Positions 28,360 to 37,213 of a stretch of 37,213 nucleotides of DNA are shown here, in pieces. The stretch covers positions 1 through 37,213 of the forward strand of contig QMWA01000003.1 in the NCBI GenBank assembly GCA_003661385.1. Direction: 5' to 3'. The position numbers were made by a program, and so were the translations under genes. Source of the stretch: Thermoproteota archaeon (GTDB lineage: Archaea; Korarchaeota; Korarchaeia; B14-G2). The notes under the pieces were generated by a model. It did not search any database. It saw nothing but the letters and a program-made list of their open reading frames with translations, and was not told where the DNA came from. Every line of letters begins with the position of its first letter. Positions within the stretch are counted from its first letter, which is position 1.

Positions 28360-28588
28360 CTTTTGTTTGCTCTTTGCCTACTACCTCCCTGAATAGGCAT
28401 GATGATAGCCTGTGGTATATGGTAATGTCTTTTATTAGGATAATGAAGCTCAAATTGATAGCTAATAGCACTTCTGAATCAGGTTAATATCCATATTCTG
28501 ATAGGAGTGAAATTTAATCTAAGACGTTGAATGAAGGCTTGAGCTGCAAGCGATCTCCTCCCAGAACACTGCTGTACTCTCTCATCTA

Positions 28589-28840
28589 CTATATTACTCC
28601 TTGCTCAACTGTGATAAACAGTATATTATTCCCTCTGATGAATATCTTACCATATTTCCTTATTGCTTGTGAATTTACAGCTTCGCACTCTGTTGCATCT
28701 GATATTATCATATTCATAAACCGATCGCAGTTTTCTAGTCTACCTCTTATCTCAACTCCACTCTTTAGTCTTATCTTGACCAGTGTCCCAGTATACTTCT
28801 TCAGCAGTGTCAGAGGATCTAGAGAGCTTTTACTTGCCAT
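28589..28840 (-). CDS. LSm/Sm-like archaeal protein (SmAP)
   Basis: Sm1 (LLKKYTGTLVKIRLKSGVEIRGRLENCDRFMNMIISDA) and Sm2 (KIFIRGNNILFITV). Confidence 0.95.
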   Translation of the reverse strand: MASKSSLDPLTLLKKYTGTLVKIRLKSGVEIRGRLENCDRFMNMIISDATECEAVNSQAIRKYGKIFIRGNNILFITVEQGVI

Positions 28841-28910
28841 ACCATCACCTTCATGGCTTACATTCCATGCCTAACATGGGTACAGCAAGTTTACCATTTC
28901 TTTCACCACT

Positions 28911-29384
28911 CTACTTTCTCAATTTAACCTTTCTCCTCCTAGGCTTATAGGTTTCAGTCAGCCTATCCATGAACCTAACCCAGAGTGCATAGATTAAATA
29001 TGTACTTAATATGAATATAGCCCCTGCTGGCATCCAATTTGAGTATGCAAGCGTTGTTGGAAGGGCTATTACCCCAAGCACACCTGCTAGCACTGTTATT
29101 CTCCTAAATGCCCTGAAATACTCTTCGAAGTCTAGCCTGTAGAGCTTACTACACTTTGTTTTATCATAGTAGTCAATATAGAGGAATGCTATGAATGCCA
29201 TGAAGAAGAACGCGTAGCCCAGTGCTATTCTTCCTAAACTGACCAGCTCAGACGATATGAAGTCTTCTTCGATCAAAGTTGATGCCAGAAGGCCAAGTGA
29301 AGGTATGAAGGTGCTCCACATAACGATAAGGCTTCCTCTTACTCTATAGCTTTCCATCTGATTCTCTGCCAAACTACGCCCCAT
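28911..29384 (-). CDS. Small multi-pass membrane protein, unknown function
   Basis: 157 aa with about four hydrophobic helices and a basic C-terminus (KPRRRKVKLRK). Confidence 0.65.
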   Translation of the reverse strand: MGRSLAENQMESYRVRGSLIVMWSTFIPSLGLLASTLIEEDFISSELVSLGRIALGYAFFFMAFIAFLYIDYYDKTKCSKLYRLDFEEYFRAFRRITVLAGVLGVIALPTTLAYSNWMPAGAIFILSTYLIYALWVRFMDRLTETYKPRRRKVKLRK

Positions 29385-29450
29385 TGCAGCTATTAGGACA
29401 GGTATTTAAGTATTTCTATTCGTTAGAAGCCAAAAATAGGAATATGGGGG

Positions 29451-31541
29451 TTATTTACGTGTAAATGCTCTGATAGTTACTACTATCGCTGGCACTAGCG
29501 AGATAACGAGGAATATGCCTCCCAGCAACTTTGTGGAAGCTATTCCTGCTATCTCAGCTATGCCTACGTCTCTCACTGTAACCGTTATGGCCGTGAATAT
29601 GACCATTAAGATGCCTCCTGTAGCAAGCCCTGCTGCAAATGGGACGCCAATGCTCTCATATGTCTTGGTTCCTCCATACCTGAGAGTTAAGTACTTAGCT
29701 ATAGCGGTGACGAGGTATAGTAGCCCGTATCGTGGTATCAGCAGCCCGAATAGTATCCCATAGACGCTTAATGGGAACCCTGGTGCAAAAACTCTGAGCA
29801 CTATGATGGCTGCACCTAGTAGGAATCCTCCGAAGAATGAGCTTGCTCTCCAGTCTAGGAAGCTTCTTCTCATTGACCTCTCCCCTACCTCTCCCATATA
29901 GCTTGACATGAACCTCATTGTGGCCAGCGCTCCACCGAACTTGTGCATTAGAGTTACTACCAACACAAGTCCTATAGTGAACATGAAGAGAGCTCCTATG
30001 ACCTGTGCAATGAACATATCTCTTGGTCTCATTCCTGTCAGGAAGGCGAACCTAAAGGTCTCCATTGAGGCAACTCCACCAGCTGCTGCGGCCTCCGTTA
30101 CTATGGTGTTCCCCCAGCCTGTTATGAAGCCTATCTTGCTATTAGGGTTGTATACTCCAGTTCTGAAGAAGATCCAGTCGTAGAATGCTCTCATCTGGTA
30201 GCCGTGGGGTATCATCCAATCTCCCATACCTATGCTTCTCATGTATGCGTGGAAGTAGCCCATTTGCATTAGCAGCATGATGATGGTCAGTGGAGCCGGC
30301 AACCCTATTTTCACAAATATCCCTAGCGCTATCAGGAATAGTGCTGCCATACCCAGCCACATGTACCTGTAGGGCATGGGCTCCGTCTCTTTTTCATCTG
30401 GTTGCGGCCTTGCTATCCTTGACAAGGTGTCCTTTAGGTACCTGTATGCTATGAATATCGGTACGACGCCTATTGCCAGATACAGCCCATCTCCGAGGTG
30501 CCAGTATCCTATGCCATGTGTTGCCGACTCTATCAGGTAGTCAGTGTACGTTTGGTCTGGAGTATAGCTTAACCACCCTGCCTTAACTTGTATGCTTGCT
30601 AAAATCACGTAGAAGAAGATCGATGCTATGAACGTCGTAATCTGTACCTCCAGTGGTATTAGGTAGAACCAGCATACCAGGTCTGGTGTCGCTTCAGGGA
30701 ACATGAGTGCTGACCCTGGTAGGACCTTCTGCAGCCTTCCAGTAAAGTCCCTCTCTGTGCTTAACCCTTCCCATTTTACTCCCATGGCTGTAAGCAGGCT
30801 GTCTGGTAGCAGTAGCCCCCAGACAAGCCCTATGAGGAGCCCAAGCCACAGCCACTTTGCTCTTTCAGGGTGCTCCTTTGCAGCTGTTATCCTCACGACA
30901 GCAGCAGCAGCTGTTGCAACTGGGAATGGCATCCTTTCGACCTCTATCACCTGTCTTCTGAACGGTAGTATCGTGAAGACTGACAGCATGAAGAGTACTA
31001 GCCCTAATATCATGTAAAATGCTAGTGGAACAGCCCACTCCCCCCACGTAACGGGGCCTCCCTTAGCAGCTGCCTTCAATACGCTTTTACTGGCTGGAGC
31101 CATGTATGATGGCAGGAACTCAGCGTACTTTCTGAACTGTGGAGCTATGAAGATGTAGACTGTGCTTGGGAATGCAAACTGGTACCCTAAGGCTGCACAG
31201 CATGCTGTCTCTGTTATGCCATACACTACTCCATACTCCTCTGGTCTAGCCTTCCCTCCTAGCAGGCTGAATACGGCGTAAGTCACTACCATCATGGCCG
31301 CAGCTGCTTCTCCTGTCCACATGTATCCTCCTATGACGCCCATGATTATCTGCGAGATAACCCACACAAAACCCATGATTAACCCTAGCACCAGAGCTCT
31401 CACTGTAAACGCCTTGTACACCACTTCCTCAGATGTCCCGTATACTTCTGTCTTAGTAGCCTCCTCCAATTCACCACCTCGGCGCCTCTGTCCACTAAGT
31501 CGTGTGCTTATATTCGTTGCGTCACATGCTTTAGGAAGCAT
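29451..31541 (-). CDS. OPT-superfamily transporter
   Basis: Polytopic 696-aa protein; N-terminal AFTVRALVLGLIMGFVWVISQIIMG and MPFPVATAAAAVVR resemble OPT/YSL motifs. The start may be an internal TTG upstream of EEATKTEVYG. Confidence 0.82.
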   Translation of the reverse strand: MLPKACDATNISTRLSGQRRRGGELEEATKTEVYGTSEEVVYKAFTVRALVLGLIMGFVWVISQIIMGVIGGYMWTGEAAAAMMVVTYAVFSLLGGKARPEEYGVVYGITETACCAALGYQFAFPSTVYIFIAPQFRKYAEFLPSYMAPASKSVLKAAAKGGPVTWGEWAVPLAFYMILGLVLFMLSVFTILPFRRQVIEVERMPFPVATAAAAVVRITAAKEHPERAKWLWLGLLIGLVWGLLLPDSLLTAMGVKWEGLSTERDFTGRLQKVLPGSALMFPEATPDLVCWFYLIPLEVQITTFIASIFFYVILASIQVKAGWLSYTPDQTYTDYLIESATHGIGYWHLGDGLYLAIGVVPIFIAYRYLKDTLSRIARPQPDEKETEPMPYRYMWLGMAALFLIALGIFVKIGLPAPLTIIMLLMQMGYFHAYMRSIGMGDWMIPHGYQMRAFYDWIFFRTGVYNPNSKIGFITGWGNTIVTEAAAAGGVASMETFRFAFLTGMRPRDMFIAQVIGALFMFTIGLVLVVTLMHKFGGALATMRFMSSYMGEVGERSMRRSFLDWRASSFFGGFLLGAAIIVLRVFAPGFPLSVYGILFGLLIPRYGLLYLVTAIAKYLTLRYGGTKTYESIGVPFAAGLATGGILMVIFTAITVTVRDVGIAEIAGIASTKLLGGIFLVISLVPAIVVTIRAFTRK

Positions 31542-31754
31542 TTTACACCATAGACCTTCAATTTTGCTGGGGGGTTACTGGCCTGCTATAGGGGCTCCTT
31601 CAGAAAGGGTTTGTGCACAGCCTAGCTGCTCTACAAAGCTTAAGTGCATTCTGTACTCGCTGTTCACTAGTTGCTCAAACATCCGTGGAGGAAGCCAGCT
31701 GCATCTAGGCTTTACTACAGCTATAGTTCCTAACACTGGAGTACAAGGTAACTG

Positions 31755-31761
31755 TTTAATA
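31755..31761 (+). promoter_or_regulatory. Putative TATA box for the EF-1A gene
   Basis: TTTAATA about 50 nt upstream of the probable ATG. Confidence 0.4.
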
Positions 31762-31781
31762 CCTCTTATGGCAAACCCTCA

Positions 31782-33071
31782 GTGGGTGTAGAGCACCAGG
31801 TGAATATGATGAGTTCAAAGAAGGAACATGTTAACGTGGTGTTGGCAGGGCATGTCGATCATGGAAAGTCTACCATGCTAGGTAGGCTGTTCTATGACAT
31901 GGGTAAGGTAAAGGATCTCCCACCAGAGGAGGAGGCAGGGTCGTTCAGGTTCGCATGGCTCTGCGACAGGCTAAAGGAAGAGAGGTCAAGAGGTCTGACG
32001 ATAGACCTGTTTCACGAGGCAATAGAGACACCCCACAAGTACATCACAGTGATAGACGCACCAGGCCACGCAGACTTCATTAAGAACATGATAACAGGGG
32101 CAAGCCAAGCTGATGCAGCTATCCTAGTGATATCAGCAAAGAGGGGTGAAGGTGTCCAGGAGCAGACTCGAGAGCACGCATACCTCCTAAAGGTTCTTGG
32201 TGTGAACCAGCTGATCGTAGCCATATCTAAGATGGACACCGTAGACTACAGCAAGGAGAGGTTTGAGGAAATCAAAGAAGAGGCAATGGAGCTGCTAAGG
32301 CAGGTAGGATACCCAGTAGATAAGATACCATTCATACCAGTGTCAGGTTGGGTTGGCGACAATGTGTACAAGAGAAGCGACAAGATGCCCTGGTATGATG
32401 GGCCAACACTCTACGAGGCACTAGACACAGTGAGCACGCCGCCAAAGCCCGTCGATAAGCCCCTAAGGATACCTATACAAGATGTGTTCACCATAACTGG
32501 AGTAGGCTTAGTCCCTGTAGGTAGAGTCGTAACTGGGGTGCTAAAACCAGGCGACAAAATCATTGTGGAGCCAACTGGAGCTGTAGGAGAAGTCAGAAGC
32601 ATAGAAATGCATCACAAGAGGCTAGATAAAGCTGAGCCAGGAGATAACATAGGATTTAACGTTAAGGGCATCGAAAAGAAGCTCGTGTACAGGGGCTGCG
32701 TTGTCGGTCACCCAGACAACCCGCCAACAGTAGCAGAGGAGTTCACAGCTCAAATAGTCATAACAAGACACCCAACAGCAATCTCAGTAGGGTACACGCC
32801 GGTGATACATGTCCACACAGCTCACATGGCGTCAAAGATCATAGAAATAGTAGACAAGAGAGACCCGAGAACAGGACAGGTGATAGAGAAGAACCCAAGC
32901 TTCATAAAGAAAGGTGACATTGCAATAGTGAAGTTCAGGCCAATAAGGCCTCTAGTGATCGAAAGGAGGCAAGACTTCGATCAACTGGGGAGGTTTGCCA
33001 TCAGAGACATGGGAATGACCATAGGAGCAGGAATAGTCTTGGATGTGAAGAAGGTAGAGAAAAAGAGGTAG
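31782..33071 (+). CDS. tuf: Translation elongation factor 1-alpha (aEF-1A)
   Basis: GHVDHGKSTMLGRLFYD, DAPGHADFIKNMITGASQADAAILV, SFRFAWLCDRLKEERSRGLTID; followed by rps10 as in the canonical order. The true start is probably ATG 31806 or 31809, with AGGTG upstream. Confidence 0.93.
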   Translation: MGVEHQVNMMSSKKEHVNVVLAGHVDHGKSTMLGRLFYDMGKVKDLPPEEEAGSFRFAWLCDRLKEERSRGLTIDLFHEAIETPHKYITVIDAPGHADFIKNMITGASQADAAILVISAKRGEGVQEQTREHAYLLKVLGVNQLIVAISKMDTVDYSKERFEEIKEEAMELLRQVGYPVDKIPFIPVSGWVGDNVYKRSDKMPWYDGPTLYEALDTVSTPPKPVDKPLRIPIQDVFTITGVGLVPVGRVVTGVLKPGDKIIVEPTGAVGEVRSIEMHHKRLDKAEPGDNIGFNVKGIEKKLVYRGCVVGHPDNPPTVAEEFTAQIVITRHPTAISVGYTPVIHVHTAHMASKIIEIVDKRDPRTGQVIEKNPSFIKKGDIAIVKFRPIRPLVIERRQDFDQLGRFAIRDMGMTIGAGIVLDVKKVEKKR

Positions 33072-33102
33072 CCACCACACTCTACTTATTTGGTGACCTC
33101 GA

Positions 33103-33414
33103 TTGGAGGCTAAAATCAGGATAGAGCTTGTCAGCACGAACTACAAGTCACTTGAGAGAGTATGTGAGGAGATAAAGGAGGTTGCCCGGAAGTCTGGTGT
33201 AAACATAATAGGCCCAATACCCTTGCCAACAAAAAGGCTCAAAATAACAACCAGAAAGAGCCCATGTGGCGAAGGAGGGAAAACATGGGACCGCTGGGAG
33301 CTAAGAATACACAAGAGGATAATAGACATACCTTCACCAGATGAGCGATTTATGAGAAGGATAATGAGCATAACAATCCCAGAGGATGTGAGGATAGCTG
33401 TTAGACTTCCATAA
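33103..33414 (+). CDS. rps10: Ribosomal protein uS10
   Basis: [75 protein letters not shown] start. Confidence 0.96.
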   Translation: MEAKIRIELVSTNYKSLERVCEEIKEVARKSGVNIIGPIPLPTKRLKITTRKSPCGEGGKTWDRWELRIHKRIIDIPSPDERFMRRIMSITIPEDVRIAVRLP

Positions 33415-33542
33415 TGCCTAGACACTTTCTATTTTCGTTGCAAGTTGCAATAGTGTTTACTCAATTGTCTAAGCAGCCGTAGATAGCCAGGTGATGCCTG
33501 TTAATAGCACTTGCTTAATGCCCTCCTCTCGGTTTAAAGGAG

Positions 33543-33625
33543 CGCCGGGGGTGGGATTCGAACCCACGCGGCCACAAGGCCACCGGCTCTCAAGGCCGGC
33601 CCTTTGTCCTCTCAGGCACCCCGGC
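33543..33625 (-). tRNA. tRNA-Ser (anticodon TGA)
   Basis: Minus strand: acceptor GCCGGGG/CCCCGGC, anticodon arm CCGGC-CTTGAGA-GCCGG, long variable arm GGCC-TTGT-GGCC, T arm GTGGG-TTCGAAT-CCCAC, G discriminator. Confidence 0.95.
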
Positions 33626-33627
33626 GC

Positions 33628-34041
33628 TTACTTAAGTGGCAGATACTTGCTTGATCTAGTAGCTCCCTTTCCAGGTCTTCCATGTCTGACTATCTTTGTT
33701 GTTGGGGCAAATTCTCCTAGGTAGTGGCCTATCATCTCTGGTGTTATTGTAACTTCTATCCATTCCTTCCCGTTGTATATCTGGAATGTCATGCCGACCA
33801 TCTCTGGAAGTATCGGCATGTCTCTTCTGTGTGTCCTTATTGGCTTCTGTATTCCTCTTTCTTGCATCCTCCTGATTTTCTCGAGAAGCTTTCTGTTCTC
33901 AGGGTGGAGTCCTCTCAGCAGAGACCTCCTTATCCTAGCTGGTAGTATCTTCACTAGCTCATCCATTGGCATCCTCCTTAACTCCTCTATGGTATATCCC
34001 TTGTAGGTCTGTGACACACTCATGCTATCACCTACCTGCAC
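33628..34041 (-). CDS. rps19: Ribosomal protein uS19
   Basis: [72 protein letters not shown]. Confidence 0.97.
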   Translation of the reverse strand: MQVGDSMSVSQTYKGYTIEELRRMPMDELVKILPARIRRSLLRGLHPENRKLLEKIRRMQERGIQKPIRTHRRDMPILPEMVGMTFQIYNGKEWIEVTITPEMIGHYLGEFAPTTKIVRHGRPGKGATRSSKYLPLK

Positions 34042-34064
34042 TCCAGCACTTTTATTCCTTTCCT

Positions 34065-34835
34065 CTAGGTTCTTCTTGTCTTCCTGAGCTTCTTTCCTCT
34101 GCCTGTCTTGCGGGCTGCTATGTGCCCAACTTTCTGCCCAGGTGGTGCTGTCCTCTTGACTGTTGTTGGTTTACCCGGTCTTCTATGAGATCCTCCTCCA
34201 TGTGGGTGGCTGCATGGGTTCATGACGTTCCCCCTGACCACCGGCCACTTCGTGGCCTTGACCTTCATTGCATAGTACTTTGTCCCAGCCTTAAGGAAGG
34301 GCTTCTCCTTTCTACCTCCACATGCCACTACCCCAATGGTTGCTCTGCACTTTGAGGAGAGCACTTTCTCTCGTCCACTTGGAAGCCTTATCACAGTTGC
34401 GTCTTCCTTGTGTGCGACTACTGTAGCGTAGGCCCCTGCTGCCCTGACCAGCCTACCGCCATCTCCTGGCCTTAGCTCAATGTTGCAGACTAAGACTCCC
34501 TCAGGTATGTTGCCGAGAGGTAGGATGTTTCCTATCTTTAAGCCAGCCCCCTCTCCTATCTCTATTGTATCTCCTAAGAAGACGCCTTCAGGTGGTATGT
34601 AGTAGAAGATGTCGCCGTCTGGGAGCTTGACTTTAGCTAGAGGCGCTGACCTCCCTGGCTCGTGCAGGAACTCCACCACCTGAGCTTCAACCGGCTGCTG
34701 TCTGAGCTCTGCTAGCTTAAGCGTTGTGGGATACCTTGCTGGTGCTATTTTCAGGTGTTTCCTAGACCTGAAGTTTATGCCGCCTCTACCCTTCCTCTGG
34801 ACAAGTATCCTCTTGCCCACACTAATCACCCTCAC
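34065..34835 (-). CDS. rpl2: Ribosomal protein uL2
   Basis: [49 protein letters not shown]. Confidence 0.97.
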   Translation of the reverse strand: MRVISVGKRILVQRKGRGGINFRSRKHLKIAPARYPTTLKLAELRQQPVEAQVVEFLHEPGRSAPLAKVKLPDGDIFYYIPPEGVFLGDTIEIGEGAGLKIGNILPLGNIPEGVLVCNIELRPGDGGRLVRAAGAYATVVAHKEDATVIRLPSGREKVLSSKCRATIGVVACGGRKEKPFLKAGTKYYAMKVKATKWPVVRGNVMNPCSHPHGGGSHRRPGKPTTVKRTAPPGQKVGHIAARKTGRGKKLRKTRRT

Positions 34836-35098
34836 AATATACCTAGCCTAGTTGCTATGTCTGATGCAGAGTACTCTGGTGCTAACTTTACATAAGCTTT
34901 TTTCAAGCCTCTAGGAGTTATCAGTGTGTTGACTTTCACCACCCTTACATCGAAGGCTTCTTCAACAGCTCTCTTAATCTGGTGCTTATTAGCCCACTTA
35001 GCCACATAGAATGTTAGCTTATTCTCCTTCTCTATAAGCCTCAGAGCCTTCTCTGTAGCCAGCGGCCTTATTAATATGTCATATGGGTTTGACTTCAT
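34832..35098 (-). CDS. rpl23: Ribosomal protein uL23
   Basis: [66 protein letters not shown]. Confidence 0.96.
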   Translation of the reverse strand: MKSNPYDILIRPLATEKALRLIEKENKLTFYVAKWANKHQIKRAVEEAFDVRVVKVNTLITPRGLKKAYVKLAPEYSASDIATRLGIL

Positions 35099-35867
35099 TC
35101 AGCTCACCTAGAGCTTTAGCACTCCATATTGTAAGCCTACCTGGTTCTCCTCCAGGTGCTAGGTGTATCACGCTCAGGCTGCTTACAGGCTCAACTTGAA
35201 CCCCCGGTATGTTCCTAGCTGCCTTCCTGAGCGGGCAGTGTGGTGTAGAGACAATGAGCAAAGGCCCGCTCACACTCTTTCTCCTTCTCCCTCTCATCTT
35301 GCCTCTACCTGCCCTCTCGTGGCTCCATCTTCTCTTACACCTCTCCAGCTCCTTTTCCAGTCCAAGCTTAGCAAGAAGCTTGTAAACTACTCTGGTTCTG
35401 TCCACTTCCTCTATCTCATCCTCGACTACTATCGGCAGCTTAATTCCCTCTGGCACCCTATGCCCTCTCTTTCTAACTAGCTCCTCACTTGCTGTTGCAG
35501 CTATCGCTGAAAACCTCGCTATTCTCTTCTCTTTTCTGTTTATCCCCTCTGCTACCACTTTATCTGCCTTCGGTGGATGCGCTCTGAAGCCTCCCACGGT
35601 CATCGGTGCTCTGGCTGCTCTGCGAGACCCCCTTATCCTCGGCACTCTAGCTATGCCATACCCTGCACCAAGCGACTCGGCTGATGTCCTCTTTCCCGCA
35701 TACTCGTCTACTCCCTTCGGCTGAAACTTAGCTGAGAGAGATGCTATATAAGCTCTCCTAATGATATCAAATCTCACTGGCATTTCGAATACCTGAGGTA
35801 GCTCCACTTCTCCCTTCTTCTCTCCCTCAATGGAGTAGAGCGGAACCTGTTTACTCACCTCAACCAC
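35079..35867 (-). CDS. rpl4: Ribosomal protein uL4
   Basis: [66 protein letters not shown]. Confidence 0.96.
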   Translation of the reverse strand: MVEVSKQVPLYSIEGEKKGEVELPQVFEMPVRFDIIRRAYIASLSAKFQPKGVDEYAGKRTSAESLGAGYGIARVPRIRGSRRAARAPMTVGGFRAHPPKADKVVAEGINRKEKRIARFSAIAATASEELVRKRGHRVPEGIKLPIVVEDEIEEVDRTRVVYKLLAKLGLEKELERCKRRWSHERAGRGKMRGRRRKSVSGPLLIVSTPHCPLRKAARNIPGVQVEPVSSLSVIHLAPGGEPGRLTIWSAKALGELNEVKPI

Positions 35868-36957
35868 CTACAAGTGGAGTCCATGTTATCCTGTACCTGG
35901 CCTCATAGGGGAGTGGTGAAATTCTGATTGGATATCTCATCAGCGTGAACCTCTTAACAGGTCCCGGTGTGCTTCCCTTGATGACGACGTACTGTGTCCT
36001 TATAATCCCATACTTGTGGAATCCTCCTTTTGGGGTTATATCCTCTCCATTTAGCCCTATCTCTAGTATCCTCTTGTTGTACTCTGTTCTCTTGAAGTAG
36101 CCCAGCTGCCCAGGCCTAGGAACAGTCCAGCACACCTTAGCTGGATGCCTAGAGCCTAAGCTCCCTACTTCTCTCCTCCTCTTGCCTGCCTTATGTGGAA
36201 GCCTCTTAACTCCAAACCTCTTGATCACTCCCTGGAACCCCTTGCCCTTAGTAACTGCAGTTACATCCACAAACTGTCCTTTAGTAAAGACCTCCTGGAC
36301 AAAGAGTGGGTAGCCTAGTCTCTGTCTCATGTACTTTACTCTGTCACTCATGCTTCCTCCCTTAACTGGAATTTCAAGTATCTCCGGCGCCTTTTTCGGT
36401 ACACCTGTCACCAGCCTTGGTAGTGTGCAGACTATAGCTCGTAGCTCCGCTATCTGATCTGCTTCGCTTTCAAGCTTATCAAACACCTTCTCAGGCAGGG
36501 CTCTTCTCAGCTCCTTGGGCACTGTTATTCTCCTGGATAGGTCTCTCATGAAGAGGTCGGGCTTGTCTCTGTAGGTTTTGAGGCTGCTTAGCAGCCTTTT
36601 GTATGTCTCATCATCTATGCTGTCTGGTAGCTTTTCCTTCTCAATCTCAAACCTTGGATTGAGGTTCATCGCTGTAGCCATGTGCTGGAGCCCATATACC
36701 GTCTTAGTGTATGCTCTAACCCCCAGTAGCATGACTGGAGGTGTCTCTATGATGGTCACTGGAGTGAATACTTCTCTGCCAAATAACGGGCTTCCTGGCC
36801 TATCCTCCACTACCATAAAGTGCATCATGCCTACTTTGTACCCTGGGAAGGCGATGAGTCGTGGTGGTCCATCGACTTCAGGCCAAGACCTAAACCTAGC
36901 TATTTCAGTAGAGGCCCTCTTCCTAGGGTAGAACTGCAGGGACCCTCTTCTAGGCAT
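35860..36957 (-). CDS. rpl3: Ribosomal protein uL3
   Basis: RRGSLQFYPRKRA, FVDVTAVTKGKGFQGVIKRFGVKRLPHKAGKRRREVGSLGSRHPAKVCWTVPRPGQLGYFKRTEYNKRI. Confidence 0.97.
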   Translation of the reverse strand: MPRRGSLQFYPRKRASTEIARFRSWPEVDGPPRLIAFPGYKVGMMHFMVVEDRPGSPLFGREVFTPVTIIETPPVMLLGVRAYTKTVYGLQHMATAMNLNPRFEIEKEKLPDSIDDETYKRLLSSLKTYRDKPDLFMRDLSRRITVPKELRRALPEKVFDKLESEADQIAELRAIVCTLPRLVTGVPKKAPEILEIPVKGGSMSDRVKYMRQRLGYPLFVQEVFTKGQFVDVTAVTKGKGFQGVIKRFGVKRLPHKAGKRRREVGSLGSRHPAKVCWTVPRPGQLGYFKRTEYNKRILEIGLNGEDITPKGGFHKYGIIRTQYVVIKGSTPGPVKRFTLMRYPIRISPLPYEARYRITWTPLVGG

Positions 36958-37019
36958 TTTCCAGCACCAGACTTCCCTATGTACCTGGTATCAAAGCTAG
37001 GAATCACCTAGCCTACCAC

Positions 37020-37202
37020 CTATTTAAAGGCTACATCAACTTGCAGAGGCTTTGGAGCCAGCTCCCTGCACCTGCAGCTTCTTTCTTCAGGCAGCAGCTC
37101 TACCGTCCTAAGGATAAGCCTCTTAACGTTATCTATCCTCTTGGAGAAGACCTCTGCAACCTCTCCGTGGCTTAGTTCTCTCCCAGTTATTCCTGCAGCC
37201 AT
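37020..37202 (-). CDS. C-terminal part of an MTAP/PNP-family purine nucleoside phosphorylase, open at the right edge
   Basis: Frame reads VTNMAAGITGRELSHGEVAEVFSKRIDNVKRLILRTVELLPEERSCRCRELAPKPL; (V/M)TNxAAGIxxxxLSHxEV followed by a CxC tail is typical of MTAP C-termini. Confidence 0.7.
   Translation of the reverse strand: MAAGITGRELSHGEVAEVFSKRIDNVKRLILRTVELLPEERSCRCRELAPKPLQVDVAFK
37021..37028 (-). promoter_or_regulatory. Putative TATA box for the rpl3 operon, overlapping the upstream stop codon
   Basis: Minus-strand CTTTAAATAGG about 65 nt upstream of the rpl3 start. Confidence 0.4.
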
Positions 37203-37213
37203 ATTTGTGACCA

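Noticed and set aside
28391-28482. Possible C/D box sRNA: ATGATGA at 28399-28405, CTGA at 28474-28477, with short flanking complementarity CCTGA/TCAGG.
   Set aside because: No convincing D' box, only a weak C'-like ATAATGA, and spacing longer than typical archaeal C/D sRNAs. Needs RNA-seq or a snoscan-type search.
31294-31791. Plus-strand 165-aa ORF running into the EF-1A start.
   Set aside because: Its first half is antisense to the OPT N-terminus, and the rest has no recognisable domain. The minus-strand 53-aa frame in the gap looks at least as protein-like.
33435-33460. Short repeat TTGCAAGTTGCAA and T-rich stretch after rps10.
   Set aside because: Too short to call a repeat element. At most part of an archaeal T-rich terminator, which I cannot support further.
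1-37213. Search for CRISPR arrays, transposases, integrases, inteins, toxin-antitoxin or phage genes.
   Set aside because: None seen. RpoA, RpoB, DP2 and EF-1A have normal lengths with no intein splice motifs, and no tandem repeat-spacer pattern was noticed.

Overview
This window is a gene-dense archaeal chromosomal segment, about 90% coding and dominated by information-processing genes. In order it holds: (i) an RNA polymerase / translation block on the minus strand (rpoH-rpoB-rpoA-rpl30e-nusA-rps12-rps7); (ii) tRNA-Arg, an orphan 2-oxoacid:ferredoxin oxidoreductase gamma subunit and a DPM1-like glycosyltransferase; (iii) Elf1 and the PolD large subunit (DP2); (iv) glyS, a MazG-like protein, a Sec61-beta gene missing from the ORF track, and an Lrp-like regulator; (v) rps8e-SRP19-gar1 and a probable TFE-beta/RPC34 protein; (vi) trm1, a THEP1-type NTPase, rnhB, fibrillarin, Nop5, S30e and Elp3; (vii) a DUF460/COG2433 protein, a sequon-rich surface protein, histone and LSm; (viii) an OPT-family transporter; (ix) EF-1A and rps10; (x) a shortened S10-type cluster (L3-L4-L23-L2-S19) ending in tRNA-Ser, with the C-terminus of an MTAP-like phosphorylase at the edge. 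PolD, a fused RpoA, Elf1, S30e, histone and TFE-beta together suggest a thermophilic, non-crenarchaeal TACK-type lineage; this is inference and the exact taxon cannot be assigned here. I saw no CRISPR array, transposon, prophage or defence island, and no convincing new multi-gene system. The best leads are an unusual RpoA trigger loop, an EF-1A with an altered G4 motif and no eocyte-type insertion, TFE-beta next to gar1, 3' interlocking of all six convergent CDS pairs, a heavily sequon-decorated orphan surface protein, the uncharacterised DUF460 protein, and an unexplained intergenic/small-ORF region upstream of EF-1A.
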